The position numbers and the translations under genes are program-made. The notes beneath the pieces were generated by a model. It was not told the DNA's origin. It was given only the letters and a program-made list of their open reading frames with translations, and did no database searches. Shown here piece by piece: positions 43,480-57,500 of a stretch of DNA of 64,000 bases. Position 1 is the first letter of the stretch. The number at the start of each line of letters is the position of its first letter. Source of the stretch: Plumapathes pennacea (lineage: Eukaryota; Cnidaria; Anthozoa; Antipatharia; Myriopathidae); assembly GCA_964036295.1 (NCBI GenBank), contig OZ038470.1, positions 9,825,078-9,889,077 of the forward strand, in the 5' to 3' direction.

Positions 43480-44245
43480 TTGAGCCAGTTCTACTAGAAG
43501 TACGATAATCGCAGATACCCCTCGCTCTGCCACTGATTGGACTTCTACTTTGGTACTGCTCAACAAGAGCAGCCTTTGTTTTACCAAAATGTTGACTCAA
43601 TCTTTTCTTCGAAGTCAAGTGGTGTGTTATACTTTTGCGTTGAAAAAAAGAGTCGATTGCGTGACGAAGTAACGTATTTCCCACGGTCGGCACGTCAAAT
43701 TAATTCATACAGTCTGCCAAGCACGTTCTCAAAATTTAATACTAAAATTTGAAGTTGGTCGGCCGCCGTAGTACGAGAAAAAAGGAACACTGATTTTCCA
43801 TTTTTGTATTCATAGGCAGTACAATTAAATAATTAGGCTTCCTGTGCGATTTTTCTTTTTTTGCTCTGGACTCCATGGACCAGACTCAGGCATGCATATT
43901 CAATGAGCTCGAATTGTTTTGTATGTGAACTCGCTCAAAACAGCATGATTTCTCCCAGAATCAAAGCAAAATTTGAACGGTTTACTTCAAATTATACACG
44001 GGTTTCAGACCTAGTCATACTTCACAGGGCTTGTGGACGATTCTCGCTGCAATCACCGCGCGTCAGATTACAGCATTTGTTACAGTTAGTCTTGAAAGAA
44101 AAAAATAAGACATCTGACTAAATAATTCAAGACTCCAAGTTCCGATTGCTCTGAGCGAATACGGTGTCGAAACTGGCGACAGAAGCGTATTAAAGCAATA
44201 CTTCGAGGGAAAATGATCAGCATACAGATTTTATTACACTCTTGA
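43480..44245 (+). repeat. Dispersed repeat family F, copy 2
   Basis: Reverse complement of 22964-23745. Landmarks include GATACCCCTCGCTCTGCCAC, GACGAAGTAACGTATTTCC and GAATCAAAGCAAAATTTGAA. Confidence 0.75.
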
Positions 44246-45184
44246 AGTGATCGAGTTACAAGATACGGGATAGAATATATTTGTCACGGTGATTGTTTGA
44301 TTTCCACTGACTGACCTTTGTTGCTTGTCCTTTCTGAATAAATATCTGATCAAAACGACGTCTGAAGCTCCCGATTTGCTTTCAAGCGCGCTGTTTCCTT
44401 TGCGGAGTCGTTTCTTCAGCACGCTTCTGTTCATGATGCTTTCGGTCATAGCAGGATTGTCGTCTTTTGTCGAGACGGATTCCGCCTTGCCCGTGCTTGT
44501 TCCCTTCTCTTTTGAAGACGAGTTTCATGAGGCTTTCGTGTTTCAAGTTTTTCAGTTTTCAAATGTTGCTTCAGTCGTTCAATCTTATTCAGAGTGAATG
44601 AAAATCCCAGCGTTAAACATTGTTTGGTTGTTGTTTGTTATACTTTTAGGTAATAGACCATTTAGACCATAGTGTTGCCTATGTTTCAAAACAAGATGCA
44701 TCCCGGCTATTCCGTTGAATACAAAGCCCGACGAATGGGCTTCACACATCGTATAATCATTGAATGAACTTACTATAGGCGGATTTTTGTTTACGCGTTT
44801 GCCTCATAATTTTAAAATTTTAAGCTAACTAACAAACAGACTCCAAGCGGCACGCCAAAAGAGCCGCTGCAAGAGAAGAAATCAGGCGAACCCTGCAGTC
44901 GCAATTTGGGAGCATTTTTACTATCCAAACTATCAGACTTTAGTTACTTTTTTCACGGGCAGAGTATAACTTATTCTATGGTTCTAATGCAATCATATAC
45001 ACCAAACCAAGCTCAGCAGAGGGATTTACTTGCCAGACACTCGTTAATGTGGGGAGTAAAAAGAGCTATTTCCTGGTGCGCATGATTGTGAAAATAGCTT
45101 CAGGAACGATTTCCGACCGTATATCTCATTTCAATGAACTGCTTAGCAGCCTCGCCTGGAGGTCGTACGCCTGACAGACAAATA
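44246..45184. other. Intergenic stretch with weak coding remnant
   Basis: On the minus strand, 44600-44460 reads a charged KIERLKQHLKTEKLETRK-like segment broken by stops. Such Arg/Glu/Lys-rich repeats are common in transposon-borne ORFs of invertebrates. No exon structure could be supported. Confidence 0.3.
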
Positions 45185-45553
45185 AGGAGTTTAAGAAACC
45201 TAGGACGGCGACGGCAACGCGAGGAACCAAAAAACAGTGTCTGTTTTCCCTATATCTTTGTAACTTTGCCTATTCTTAGGTTGCTCAATTTGTTCCGTTT
45301 TTGTCGAGGTTCTATTGATTTCATCGTTTCCTACTAAGAAGAACGACTGTCGTTATTTCATCGAACTGTCGTCCACGTCCTGACAACGAAGTCCTGAGAA
45401 AGAAGCATTTGAAGTCGCACGCGAGAGCATGGTGACCACGAGAACATGTCAATTTCAGATATTCACGTGCTTCTTTTGTCTTCTGTGATCAGTTTTATTG
45501 TTTCACCGACGTTGCCGTCGTCCTCTCGCGTCCTGTATCTTAAAAGTCCCTAG
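45185..45553. mobile_element. Repeat family H, ~370 bp with diverged inverted ends
   Basis: The left end GAGTTTAAGAAACCTAGGAC plus GGCGACGGCAACG is matched by the complement at the right (CGTTGCCGTCGTCC... and CTTAAAAGTCCC). A longer-diverged, right-truncated copy lies at 49829-50060 with the shared core ATGTCTTTGTAACTTTGGCT. Probably a MITE. Confidence 0.6.
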
Positions 45554-45589
45554 TATCAGTAAAACTACAGCGGGACACGTGATCGATCC

Positions 45590-45735
45590 TTTGTCGTTGC
45601 TTAACGCGGATGGCCCTGGGGACGAGGTCGTACGCCAGACAAACAGACAAACAGACACACGAACAAACTAATATCGAGATGGCGACCCGCTTGGAGTCTT
45701 CAAATAGGACAATTTTGCTGCATTAGCAAGATTAC
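45590..45735 (-). repeat. Repeat family D, inverted 5' fragment
   Basis: Contains the complement of the TCTGTCTGGCGTACGACCTC and CATCTCGA blocks found at 37800-37870. Confidence 0.6.
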
Positions 45736-45883
45736 CTACTGTAACAAATGTGTCTTGCCTATTCTTTTGTTATTGTTGTGCGGCTGCAGCCGTCGCTGAC
45801 GTTCGTTTTGTCTTGTTTTGCTGCAAACAGCCTCCTTGATTTTCCGAGAGCTAACGATAACGATTTCTCTAATGCTGTCTTGC

Positions 45884-45970
45884 ACGAAGAAAAAAATTTC
45901 GATATTTCAATTTTCGTATGTATGAAAATTGAAAATTGATCTCCCTTTTAATGACGCGAAGTATGCGTCC
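45884..45970 (+). repeat. Fragment of the fold-back element arm
   Basis: CAATTTTCGTATGTATGAAA plus GAAGTATGCGTCC match the right arm near 40117-40190. Confidence 0.6.
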
Positions 45971-46274
45971 AATCCCACCCAACGAGCTCACTGGCAACCA
46001 ATCTTGTTTGTTCTCTATACTGCATGATATTAAGGCAAATAAAGTGAGATCAGAGAACCGAAGATCAGCGCGCTGAGAAAAAGAGACATTGTATTGAACA
46101 ACGAGCTGTTTAATGTTACATGGAACTCTAAAACGTCCGAAACTTTATCTGAAAGTATAGATCGCCTACAAGGCATTCTTCTTTTTCTTGAAGACAAAAA
46201 GGTGAAGGCTTCCGTGGTTGGCGTTCTTGCTGTAGAAAGCTAGCAGCATTTACAAACAGCGCGTTAAAAAATGC

Positions 46275-47332
46275 TTGGAAAAAAGGACAAGCCATATGTT
46301 CGTTCAGTTTCTTCAGAATTGTACAAAATTCTATAAAAAAAATGCGTATCATGCACAGGCTTTCATCATGGAGTACCAAGAAAGTGGACACTTTAAATGT
46401 TTCTTGGAAAGTACGACAAATTTGGTAACCAGCTGTTATTCTTTTAAGACTGACTTGACCAAACACATCGAGGATAGAATTGGAGATACATACAAGAGCG
46501 TTCTTGGTTACTTGGACACCGGAAGAGACCGAAATACGATGACGTATATCCTGACAAAAAGTGTAACATTTATGGCCCGGCTTCAGGAGACGCAAAATAA
46601 TACTTCACTGCAAAGATGCCCTGATAGAAGAAGGGAAAATGTGAGATGAGTTATAGGGTGAACAAAAACTCATAAATTTCATCTGATCTTACTGAAATTT
46701 TGGGAATCGACCAAGATCTATCTGGCAACTATTCCGATGATTATGAGATCCTTAATATCACTTTTAAACCTCTTAATTGAACGGCATAGGCAGACAAATA
46801 CACGGCAGTTGTATTCGGCAGTCGGAAGCGAGCAAAGTTTGGTGGCAGCCATTACCGGATTATGTGCGGTGGTATTTATCTGGAGGTGAACAACACCACA
46901 TGACACTAGAGCAGCGAAAGCAACCCTACAGGGTCCATGGGATGACGTACAAGGTCTTATTCTCCCACTTCAAATCTAAACATGGTTACATTGGCACACC
47001 CACATCTTTCATAGCGCAATTATATATAAATATATCTGGTTCTGTTTTGTTGGTGCTCTGAGGATGAAGTCAAGACACTCCTATCGATCAAAAAACTAGA
47101 GGCTACAAAGGAATTTGAAGGCTTGCTCCACTCTGTTCACCGCTGGAGAAATCACAAACTCTACGCCAAATCTAAACGTCAGCTAGAAGAAATCTGCCGG
47201 AAAGGAAACCTAAACTTAGAGGACAGCAAAAGTAGGCTCGTGAAAATGCTGTGCAAGAATTTGGCGCTGGAAGAACAGCACAAACTAGAATTCTTTGATG
47301 GTGACACAGCTAAAATTCCAACAATCAGTTGA
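46275..47332 (+). CDS. Unidentified ORF pair, doubtful gene
   Basis: 46275-46649 (124 codons) reads a Phe/Tyr/Lys-containing sequence starting MEKRTSHMFVQFLQNC. From about 47063 to the stop at 47332 an open frame reads EDEVKTLLSIKKLEA, then WRNHKLYAKSKRQLEEICRK, then SRLVKMLCKNLALEEQHKLE; the last part has the helical look of an SAP-type motif. The two frames are not joined by a convincing splice pair and stops lie between them. They could be a decayed gene or transposon ORF. I do not recognise a family. Confidence 0.3.
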
Positions 47333-47467
47333 GTAAGAACGTTAGTTAGAATCTAGTACCATGATATTTTTCCCTGAAAAGTTTTCGTTGCCGGCAACTC
47401 ACTCATCTAAAATTGGCCGTAGTTTGCCTTTTCACGTCAGCTTGTACCCCATCATATTTCTGGATAA

Positions 47468-47613
47468 GGCTCCGATCGCACTCGTAACAGTTTGACGACA
47501 TTTTGAAGTGCAAACAACGCTTGTAACCAAAGTCGCTACAAAACATTGAAGGAGCCGCGTACTGCTCTCGATGCTGAGTTAATGTCGACTAAATTCTTAG
47601 TGCGACCAGGCCC
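47468..47613. mobile_element. Short MITE, relative of 38630-38811
   Basis: Ends GGCTCCGATCGCACTCGTAA and TTAGTGCGACCAGGCCC correspond to the inverted ends of the 182-bp element, in the opposite orientation. The interior shares CGCTTGT-ACCA-like and TCGACTAAA segments. No exact target duplication remains. Confidence 0.6.
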
Positions 47614-47639
47614 TTATTCAACACACCAGTTATTGTACG

Positions 47640-48513
47640 GTATTAAATATCGCTCAATGTAATTATCAAAATTACGTGCGCAATAAATTACTGGTCGGCT
47701 AGCGCGTGGTGGTCGGCTCCCTCCACACCATTCTTATACGTTTCATGCCAGTCGTCCCAGTTCCCGGGAATGAACTTTCAGAAAACGTGCACTTATACTC
47801 TATTTTTTTCTGATACAAAACTCGCACTTGGCCCTAATTGAGCACTCCTGAGAGCCTGGGTACAAACTTGGAAGATTCTTTTACACTCTCAAATTGACGA
47901 AGAAGGAAGGATCCCGGCCAATTCCTATTCCCATCATCCCATTCTAATTTCCAGATAGGATTCCTCCGGGTTGCAAATTTTACAGACACGATTTTTACGG
48001 GTCAAACTGGCGAGCCAATATATTCCAACGTGTTCCATTAAATCGAAAAAAAAAATGTTACTAGCTATTATAAATGGTCGAAAACACGAGGCGACGTGTT
48101 GGGCTGTAAACTAGGGCCCAGGCCTACTCTGATCACGATTAAAACGCGTTTCTGAGTGCCATGCCGAACTGAACGTCAGCATGTCATAATTGAATATCAG
48201 AATTGCCCAATCCATAAAACAAGCTTGCACTTCACAGAAGCATGTACGCCGGAAGGACGTGTTGTCAGAATGTTACAATAGCGTGTAAGAGTGTCACAAC
48301 AGCATGAACGAATGACGTAAGAATGTCACAATAGAATATTGAATTGTGGCGGTGATTGCCCCTCATACTGTTGAGGGGAGACCACTGACATAATAAAATC
48401 AAACTGCGGCGGGGCAGTTGGTGGCCCGCGGCGTGCGCCCGCGTTTTATGGTGCTGACCAGTTACGGACGAGTGTAATCTGTTGTCGGTCAGCGGTGAAA
48501 TGTATAATTCAAC
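47640..48513 (+). promoter_or_regulatory. Region upstream of CASD1
   Basis: The 870 bases before the CASD1 start codon. GC content rises near 48400-48450 (GCGGCGGGGCAGTTGG and a CGCGTTTTATGG block), as expected near an animal promoter. No defined promoter element can be called. Confidence 0.35.
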
Positions 48514-51500
48514 ATGGCGTCGCCAACTTCTTCAATTACTTCACGTTCGGCTTCAGATTTAGCACATCCTTTGCAAACAGACAACCCTACTAATTTTGAA
48601 AAAACTACTGTGGGAAAGATGGCTGCCAAGAAAGAAGATAAAGCCTCAAGAACCGAAATCCTTTGTAAACTGCTGGCCTTCTTCTTGGTGTTGTTTTTTG
48701 TGGCGTTTCATCTTGTGCGTGTTTTGAGGGACGGTAAGGTTGGATTTTTATACACGTTAAGTTAGTCTTCCTTTTGAGATTGTAATGTCTGTTTTTTTTT
48801 TTCTTTCGTAAGGATTTTAGCTCGGTGTTCGTGTTTGTTCGCTTTTAACCATTCGTCGTTCCCCCAAGATAGATTATGTTATATTAACACGTGTCACCGT
48901 CTGGTAGTGCCCCGAATATTCGTCGAATACTCGAGAACTGCTCAATCTTGAGCCATCGCTAAATTTATTGTGTTTAAGTGTTTAAGTGTTTAAGATTGGA
49001 TGCGACAATTTTTTTGCACAGCGTTCCGCATAGACGAACCGCAAGAACGCTTTCTTTGTTTTGTTTTTTGTTTTTATACCATGTTTGAAAGTTTTAAAGT
49101 GTTTTAGGGCGCATGTTTTCTAAAGTCAAGGGATCATCCTCGCATAGTTCGTTAAGAATAAAAAAGCTGCATATATTTTGGTTCACAGTACATGTATACA
49201 CTCGTTTACTACATAACTTTATTTAAACTCGGATTTGCAGTGTGGAAAGAAGCTAGTATCTCCGAGGAAGAAAAAACGTAAACACTGTACATACTGCAGA
49301 TGTCAATACTGACCGTACTTTTCTTGTACTAAATCTAATTCTAACCCAAAATACTAAAACCCAAGTACTAATTAAAAGAACACTTTAATTTTGGAAAGGA
49401 ATAAAATATTAGAAAATAAATATAATTTTACTTCTTGTTTCTGTAGCTTACTAATGTATATTTGAGAAACGTGGAAGAAAATTGTAAAGTAAGCTTTTAC
49501 TGTACTACTGTAGTTGCACATTCAAGTTAGTTAGCATGTTTGTTTAGAGTACAATTTTTACAGGTTAGTCTTTTGAATCAATTGAGATCAGAAGCAGTTC
49601 CAGCTTCATCAAGTGGGTTATTCCAGGATTGTGTGCCCTAAATTTTGTGTGTGCAAGCCAAAGTTTGCTGTGTTTACATGAGGTATCATTAGTAGTTTAG
49701 AACTCCTAAAAGATTGACTAGTTAGATGTCCAGTGAATTCCTTTTTACTTTATTTTTTTATTTGTTTTATAAGCTTTGCCATTTCATAAGGCTGAATATC
49801 AGCACTGAGCATTACCCTATACCATCCCAGATAGGGAGCTTAAGCAAACTAGGATGGCGACAGCAACGAGAGGAACCAGGAAAAGAGTGTCTCTGTAATC
49901 CTTATGTCTTTGTAACTTTGGCTATTCTTAGTTTGCTCAAATTTGTTCTGTTTTTGCCGAAGTTTTATTGCTTTCATCGTCTCCTAGTAAGAAGAACGAT
50001 TGTTGTAATTTCTCAAAATGTCCTCACAACAGCCTAAAAAAGTAGCATTTGGAGTTGCACGCGAGAACCAGACAACCCAAAATCATGTCAATTTCACATA
50101 TTCATGTGCACCTTTTGTCTTCTGCAATGAGTTCTGGTTTATGGAAATCTGTCAGTTGTTTGGAACTTACAGTAGTTCCAAGCCTCTCGAAATGGCATTT
50201 TGTAGAGCCAAATCAAATTTAACTACATTTCAAGTGTGACATGGTTTATCACTAATCTTTTGCAACAGGCCGTCACAACTAGAAAAGACACTTTTACAAA
50301 TAGACAGTAATATATCATAATCCAGTAAAATAGAACTCTAAAAGTACTTGAAGTGTCTGCTTAACACAGGTTTCATGAAGGTTTGTTTAGTGTCCACATC
50401 TGCTTAAGTTAGAGGTGTCCAGTGAATACAGGTTTGTTTTACAGTAAATATGTAAAGAAATTTTGGGGCCCAAGCTGGTGTCAGCATTAATAGGGTGTCT
50501 GTTTTATAGCAGGTTTCACTGTACTCAGTTCTGAGTAATGATGGAATTTAATTGGGATTTCTGATTCTTTCATCAGAAATAACATTGGATTGTCAGAACT
50601 GATAATATCTGTTTGTGGGCCATTCCCACTTTACAGGATCCAATACATGTCCTCAGATGTTCCACTATGGCCGCTGGCGGGGGAGTAGCTGGCAACCCTA
50701 TGGCTGCATGATGCATCAGTATACATCAAGGTATGTCATACAAACACCTGTTGATAACAGTTTTTAAGGTTGGCATCTCACGAAAGTGAGAAGCACGACC
50801 TTATTGCGGGCACGACACTGTCAGTCAGTCAGTCAGTCAGTCCATCATGCTGTGTCAACAATAGACTTTAAATTAGGAAGTTTATTCCAAGTTTGGGCAC
50901 TTATTCCCTGCTTTTGGTGAAAAGTTTGAATCCAAAGGTTTATACTTGCTCTTGGCCGATACCTCGAGTGTTTCAAGCATTGCCCAATTTTCCTGATAAA
51001 CTCTGTGTGAAAACAACATTTCATACTGGTGTAATGGTACGGACGGTATCGATTGTGCAGTTATCATTTTGTGTCAATGTTTCAGTTGGTTGACCGTACA
51101 CAGGAACTCAGCGTTCATCTCTATCGACACTCATTGTGCAGTGGACGCGCGCAATTTAGTTGTTTACATTCCTCAGTTTAAATTTGCCTGGATAACTTTA
51201 TATTATTATATTGTGTATGCTGAAGCTCTTGAACAAAAGGTTACTTTGGTGTTCTTCATTGATAATGAGTTACAATTACAATATTAAGAGTTCACTCGAA
51301 CGAACTACTGTATGCATGAAAACAACACATTCTTGTACGTATGTACATATTCAGTCATCCGGTTAATATTTATCTGTTTCATTGGATTACCGAGACCCTA
51401 AAAATGTGAACCTTCTATGACAGGTCATTCATGTGACTATGATAAACTTCACTCTTGAGAAAGCATTTTGTATTCGTTGTCATTTGAAATCCGAGTTAAT

Positions 51501-54500
51501 GATTACCCGTGAATATGTATACCGCTTTTGGAAGGAAGTTATGCTGCTCAAAATGATTTGAACGCCGGTAAAGCGGGCAAGGTTTGTGCACTTTAGAGTA
51601 TATCCTGGCAATTTTCGCTGCCAGCTGAGGAGCCAATTGCCTCATTAAATATGCATGTTCGGTTGATTGAGTGCAAGTGTGTTGGGTTCCCTGTACTGTG
51701 GTGGTAAAGCGTGACGTCATTATTTTGCAAAATTTTCCATTCGAATCTCTAAACATACACAGCTGCTGCACAAACGTGTGCAAAGTTTCAAATCGCTAGC
51801 CCTATTGACAGTAAACCAGATAGCTCCATACTGAACTCTCTTATTTAGCATCAGCCAGTACCAAATAAGACGGTTTAGTATTGAGCAATTTGAACCTCAA
51901 TAACCCACATCTCAGCTGTTCAATTTGCTAAAGAGCTTATTTTTTGTGTGACCTTTTTTTTAGACAGGGCATTCCACAGAATTGTCTAAAATCCATATTT
52001 GGATGTTTTTTGTGACATCACTTTACCACTATATTCACCCAAGGCAACCCCTACTTTAGAGCAGTTAAGACACAAGCCTGTTGTACGAACTAGACCACAA
52101 CCAAAGTCTGCCAATCAAAAAGAGAGCCGACCTTACAGCAGCATTGCTGCTTTGACTTGTAACCTACTGTAACCTGAACGGTCCACCCTGTATAAATATA
52201 AGTTTCTATCTATTTACGTGTATGCCATTCACAAAGTGCTTACAGTATAAGCAGAATCTACATGTATTTACATGCATAGTTCTTATCTAAAGTATACTAC
52301 AACAAATAATATATATATTTTCAGTGAAGTCCGCACCTGCTTGAAGAACCATCCAGTAGCATTCGTTGGTGATTCACGGAGCAGGGAATTGTATTATGAA
52401 TTTGTTGAGACAGTGAGTCTCAATCCAGCAAGGAATCTCGGCAAAAAGGTAAGCACTACAAACACGGACAAAACTGTTGGCACAATCCCCCACTCCTTTT
52501 ATTCCATGTTGATAAATTAACTATTTAGCCACAGTTTTATGTCAAAGTCTTACTGGAACTCTTCCAAATTCAAGCCACCACATTGATACAGGGAGGGGGT
52601 GCTCAAAAGCAGTTTTCTTTGGAATTGGATACTCACAGCATGGTAGTTTTGACAGAAGTACAAAACTTAAAGCATTTGTCAACACATTTTGTTTGCCATT
52701 GTCTGAATGTGGTTTTCTAATTGTAAGTGTAGTGGTTTTCCAGACAAGTTTGAAAACACAGTGGAGTTTAAGGAACACCGAGTGCTATAATTTGGCTGAA
52801 ATGTAAGCTTATATTACCTCGAGTTAGAAATTGACAGTTGAATGAAGTGTTTGCTGACAGTAATTGAACAAGTGCATGTTGAGTCAGATGATATTTCAAG
52901 AGAAGATTGCTTTAGATTATAAGAGCTTGTGCGATTTTATGATCCTATACAAGGGTCCCATATTTCCATTATATTGTGTGATTCAAAAGTGGGCAGTGTA
53001 ACCTGTTCGAGATCAGCATGAGTGAAAGTTACTCGAAAATAGATGAATACAGTAATACATCATGACAAACACATATACAGCGAAACATACATTGAGCAAT
53101 ACATTACTAAGTGCGAATCGTGCCCTAAATAGAGCGACTGATTGAAGGGAAAGGTCAGCTACAGAATTGCTTTGTCATCGGTTAAAGTTTTTAAGTTTCA
53201 CTGAAGTCCAAAAGCTTAAAAAAATGACATGTAATGCAACTGAATCAGATGATTATGTTAATCACTTCTAATTGGCAGAATAACCTATGCTCTTAGCGTC
53301 AGGTAAATTTCATTAAAAAATTAAAAGAATTGTTACAAAACCACTTGTCTCAGAATGGCATTAAGAGTGATATTTTTTCCAAGTTCAAATAAAACCTTAG
53401 TTTGTGCTGCACTTATTTGGAATTTCCAGTGGTTTACATTGATACAATATTTTAGACCACAGAGTGCAAGAGAATTAAACAGATTCTATATTAGTGTAAA
53501 CCGTGTAAACTATTGTTAACTGTGTCATATTTCAACCTCCCCAGATCGGAAAATTCCACATAGACAACCATTTGAAATACACTTAAGACCATTTTCAACA
53601 TGTCATTGCCCTTTTTCTGGGATTTTGAAGTTGATATTGTCAACCTTTCATATATCAATGTAATACCAGCTCTTAAGAGAACTAGGTTGACTGTGTCGGC
53701 GTGGTGGAAGACAAACTGGTGTATCAACTAAGTGTTGATGAGGGTAATGGAATGCCGTAAAAGAGACAATAGCTGACGTTTCGAGCGCTAGCCCTTCGTC
53801 AGAGCGAATATCACCTGTGTAGGACACGGTTCTTGAAATGCAGTTTAGGTTGCTTTCCAGGGCACGAAACAGCACCAATTTAATGTTGTACTTTTGCAAA
53901 AGGTGCTCTTATTTCTGAATTTGAAACACTTGTACTCATGTAACCATCATTATGAAATGTTGGCAATCGTCACTCTTCTGAGTATCAAAATCCAATATAA
54001 CTGAATAAAGTTCTAGTTCCAGCCTACAGTATACCAATATTTCTTTTCTGCCTCTGGCATCCCAAAATAGACTACCACTACAATCTACTGTAGCCTTTAG
54101 AACTGCATTCAACCCTCGCATTTAACAAAATAGGGGACTTTTTATGACTCTTAGCAATGACATAGGTTACTTTCTTGCTATTTTGTACTTGGACAACCAC
54201 GGACAAAACTGTTGACACATTTCCCCCTCCCCCCATATACTGTTGATAAATTAATTTAATAAATTACATTAATGAATTAAGCCACGGTTTTATGTCTAAG
54301 TCTTACCAGAACTTTTCCAAATTCAAGCTACAACTTTGATACGGGGAGGGGGGGTGCTCAAGAGCACTTTTCTTTGGAACTGGATGACTCACACCATGGT
54401 AAATTGACAAAAGTACGAAATTTAAAGCATGTGTCAAAACATTTTGCCTGCCATTGTAGTCTCAACTGCATGTGGTGTACATGTAGTCACATGTACAGTA

Positions 54501-57500
54501 TCAACAACCATGCCATTACAACTCAGCATTTGCATTGTACACTATGTGGTTGGTAAAGGCAATTGTGTGGTTGGAAATTTCTAAAGATTCTAGCTAGACT
54601 ATGCAGGTGCATTTTACCTTTTTTGAGGTTAAGTTAAATTACTTTGTGGTACCTACATGTAGAGATTGATTGTTTTCAACACATGAACGTATGGAATAAT
54701 ATTTGTAATGAAAAACATTACATGCAGAAAATCTACTTGTAGGCGCAAAAGAAGCAAATTACCAGCAATAAAATTAAAATTTAATTTTTCTTTTCATTCT
54801 CAACTGACCTTGCAAGGAGTCATTTACCTTTGACCTCTTTGTCTTGACTGAATGCTGATAGTGATTGACTGCCTTCTTGCAGCCATATGATTCTCGCTCA
54901 ATCCCGGTCTCCCCTCGATTTTAACTATAATGCCTTGTAGATTTGGTTGCTTCTTTTTAAAAACGAAGTGAGAAGACATTATTACTTCACCTTTGTCAGT
55001 TAAAAGGCAGGGCAAATGCTGTTGTGTTTTTTCTTTTCCTTTCCTTTTTTTTGGGGGGGGGGGGGGACGTGTGACTTATTCAGACAACTAACAGTAATAT
55101 TGGCTAGATTTCTCAGCTGTCATAAATTCATTTGGTCTAATCAAAATAATGTTCATATCCTGCTACAATGGGGTAAACAGTTCTTTAGAATTTGGTAGTT
55201 CTACCCAGTACCCAGCTTTTATCAAAACCTCGGTTTGCCAACCATGTACTGCCAGTGCAACTTTTACTGTCATTGCCCAAGTGTACTGCAGGACAAAATT
55301 TGTAATATTTAATATTTAATATGAAAATGTTGCTCAGATGCTAGGCTGAACTCCAAGCTGTAATACTGTACATATATTTATTAGTTACTACAGTATAAAC
55401 ATCAGGCTATTGCATACACTTAGCTTTGGACTAATCATTATTTTGTGGTGTACCAATTTACAGTATATGTGGTGATAGCAACTCAGGCCTGCAATCCAGA
55501 TCAAAAACTATTGTACACATTACTGCACTTTTGATAGAAAAATTGGACAGGAGAACAGTGAAAGTTGACATGGACTTTTCGCAAGTCTTATAAACTGTAT
55601 TTACTGTATTGTTGTTGTTCTATTAGTGTTATGTATATCCATTTTTTTTGTTCCATGCACTGTACAGTAAACTGTAGATTATAAGACTGATGGGGCATGT
55701 TTTTTTTTTTTATCCTAGCACATAGATTTGTTATATCAAGATGAAACAGAGAACATAAGTGTGGTAAGATTTATATACAGTAGGTACAATTTCAGTACAT
55801 ATATTAGTAAGCATGTATGGATTTTGATATTACAGTAATGTTAATTTTTGATATGGTTGTGGTTATTTACATCTGTACTTTGTTGCAGGATAGTGTTGTT
55901 GTTGTTTTTTCTTGTGCATAGTTGTTTGGTCTTACTTGCCTTGTACCAGACATGTACTTTGCATAATTATTCTAAATGTAATGTCATCTGCTAGCTGGAT
56001 TAGCTCTTTAGTTATTTTTAGGTTGACGTATACCTTAACTATGAATTAATTAATTAATTAATTTGTACTCTTTATTTAAGCAATATAAAATGAGTTTCCA
56101 TGTCTTTGTACTCTTATATACACACTCTGGATGTTGGGAGAACACGAGAGAAAGTTTAAAATCACGAGCCGTTTTGAAGAGTGATTTTGAACATTTTCTT
56201 GTGTTCTCACAACATCCCAAGTGTTTATATTGCTTAATTGTTGTTTTTTGTGTGCATGCCCATTTGTCTGCAGTCCTTTCACTGGCAGCCAGAAGTGAAT
56301 GACTCCATGAAGGGGCTCTTTGATAAATGGATCCAGGTAAGTGAATGTACATGTACACCCCAAAGCATTCAACAATCATACAGTCCTTATATTTTTTAAC
56401 TGTACATTTACATTTTTACATTTTTTTTATTGTACACATAATTGCTAATGTGCATGTTGTGTACATAAATACTGTACCATATTTCCTTGAATAAGAGCCC
56501 TGGGGCTTATTTCAAATTTCGTGGCCAAAGGAGGCACTTCATAGAGGGAGGATGCTGAATATAATCAGTGTCTAGCTAGCCTAAAAAAACGGCAGGGCGC
56601 CCTAATTTGCATCTCATTAATATTCATAAATCATACCACTTTCTAAGTAAACAATTGCAAAAATGACATTTATTTGACATTATTGAAGCTATTTGCATTT
56701 ATGCAAATAGCTTCTATGTCATCGTCTCGGACAAACTACCGTTTACGTTCGGTCCATCTAATTAAGTCAATAAAATGTTCCCCCTCTAGGTGGCAAAAAC
56801 GTCTGAGGGGGGAGGGGCATGAAGTGTTATCCATATAGAAGCAGTCGTGGTGCAGGACCTGTGAGAAAGTTTGTCGTTTATTATCTACTTAACACAAAGA
56901 ATGCACAGAGAGATTTCCAGTAAAGTGTTTCCGTGCTAATGTTTTAAGTTGGCGACAGAATGTCAGAAGCTAAATTACCTCTCCAGGGAGGGGTCTTCTA
57001 AATATGCCTCCCTCGCACGTGGAGAATCAAAACACTATTTAATGGCGGCTATGAGTGTTGCCGATTCTTTGGTTGTATGTGGAAATCTGCTCCCTCTCAG
57101 CCCCTGGCTGCCATATCCGTAGTATCTGGCAAACAGGCGACACAGATTTACGTTTTGAGCGACATTTCTGGACACGTTTGCGAATATACGCTCCGCTCAC
57201 GAAAGAAGGAACACAGCTGTATGGTGTGACATGGGGCATGTTTTGGCAAAGGTAAAGCTTATTCCGAGTTTTTGTGCGTTCGCTGATATGTTTGTTGACA
57301 CATGATTTCACGACATAATTGCAGATGTAGCATCGACTGTGGTATGTCTAAGTTGTTTGTTTATAAAATTGTTTGAAAATCGACTGAAACATCGACAAGA
57401 AATTTTACTGCGAATCCTTTTCACCACCGTTCGAATAGCACGAGAAACAGGTTTGTTTGGCTGGAGTGTGTTACGTTACGAAACTATTATAACGAGTCAA

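Noticed and set aside
50820..50842. GTCA tandem repeat with CRISPR-like look
   Set aside because: Simple 4-base microsatellite without spacers; CRISPR is not expected in an animal genome.
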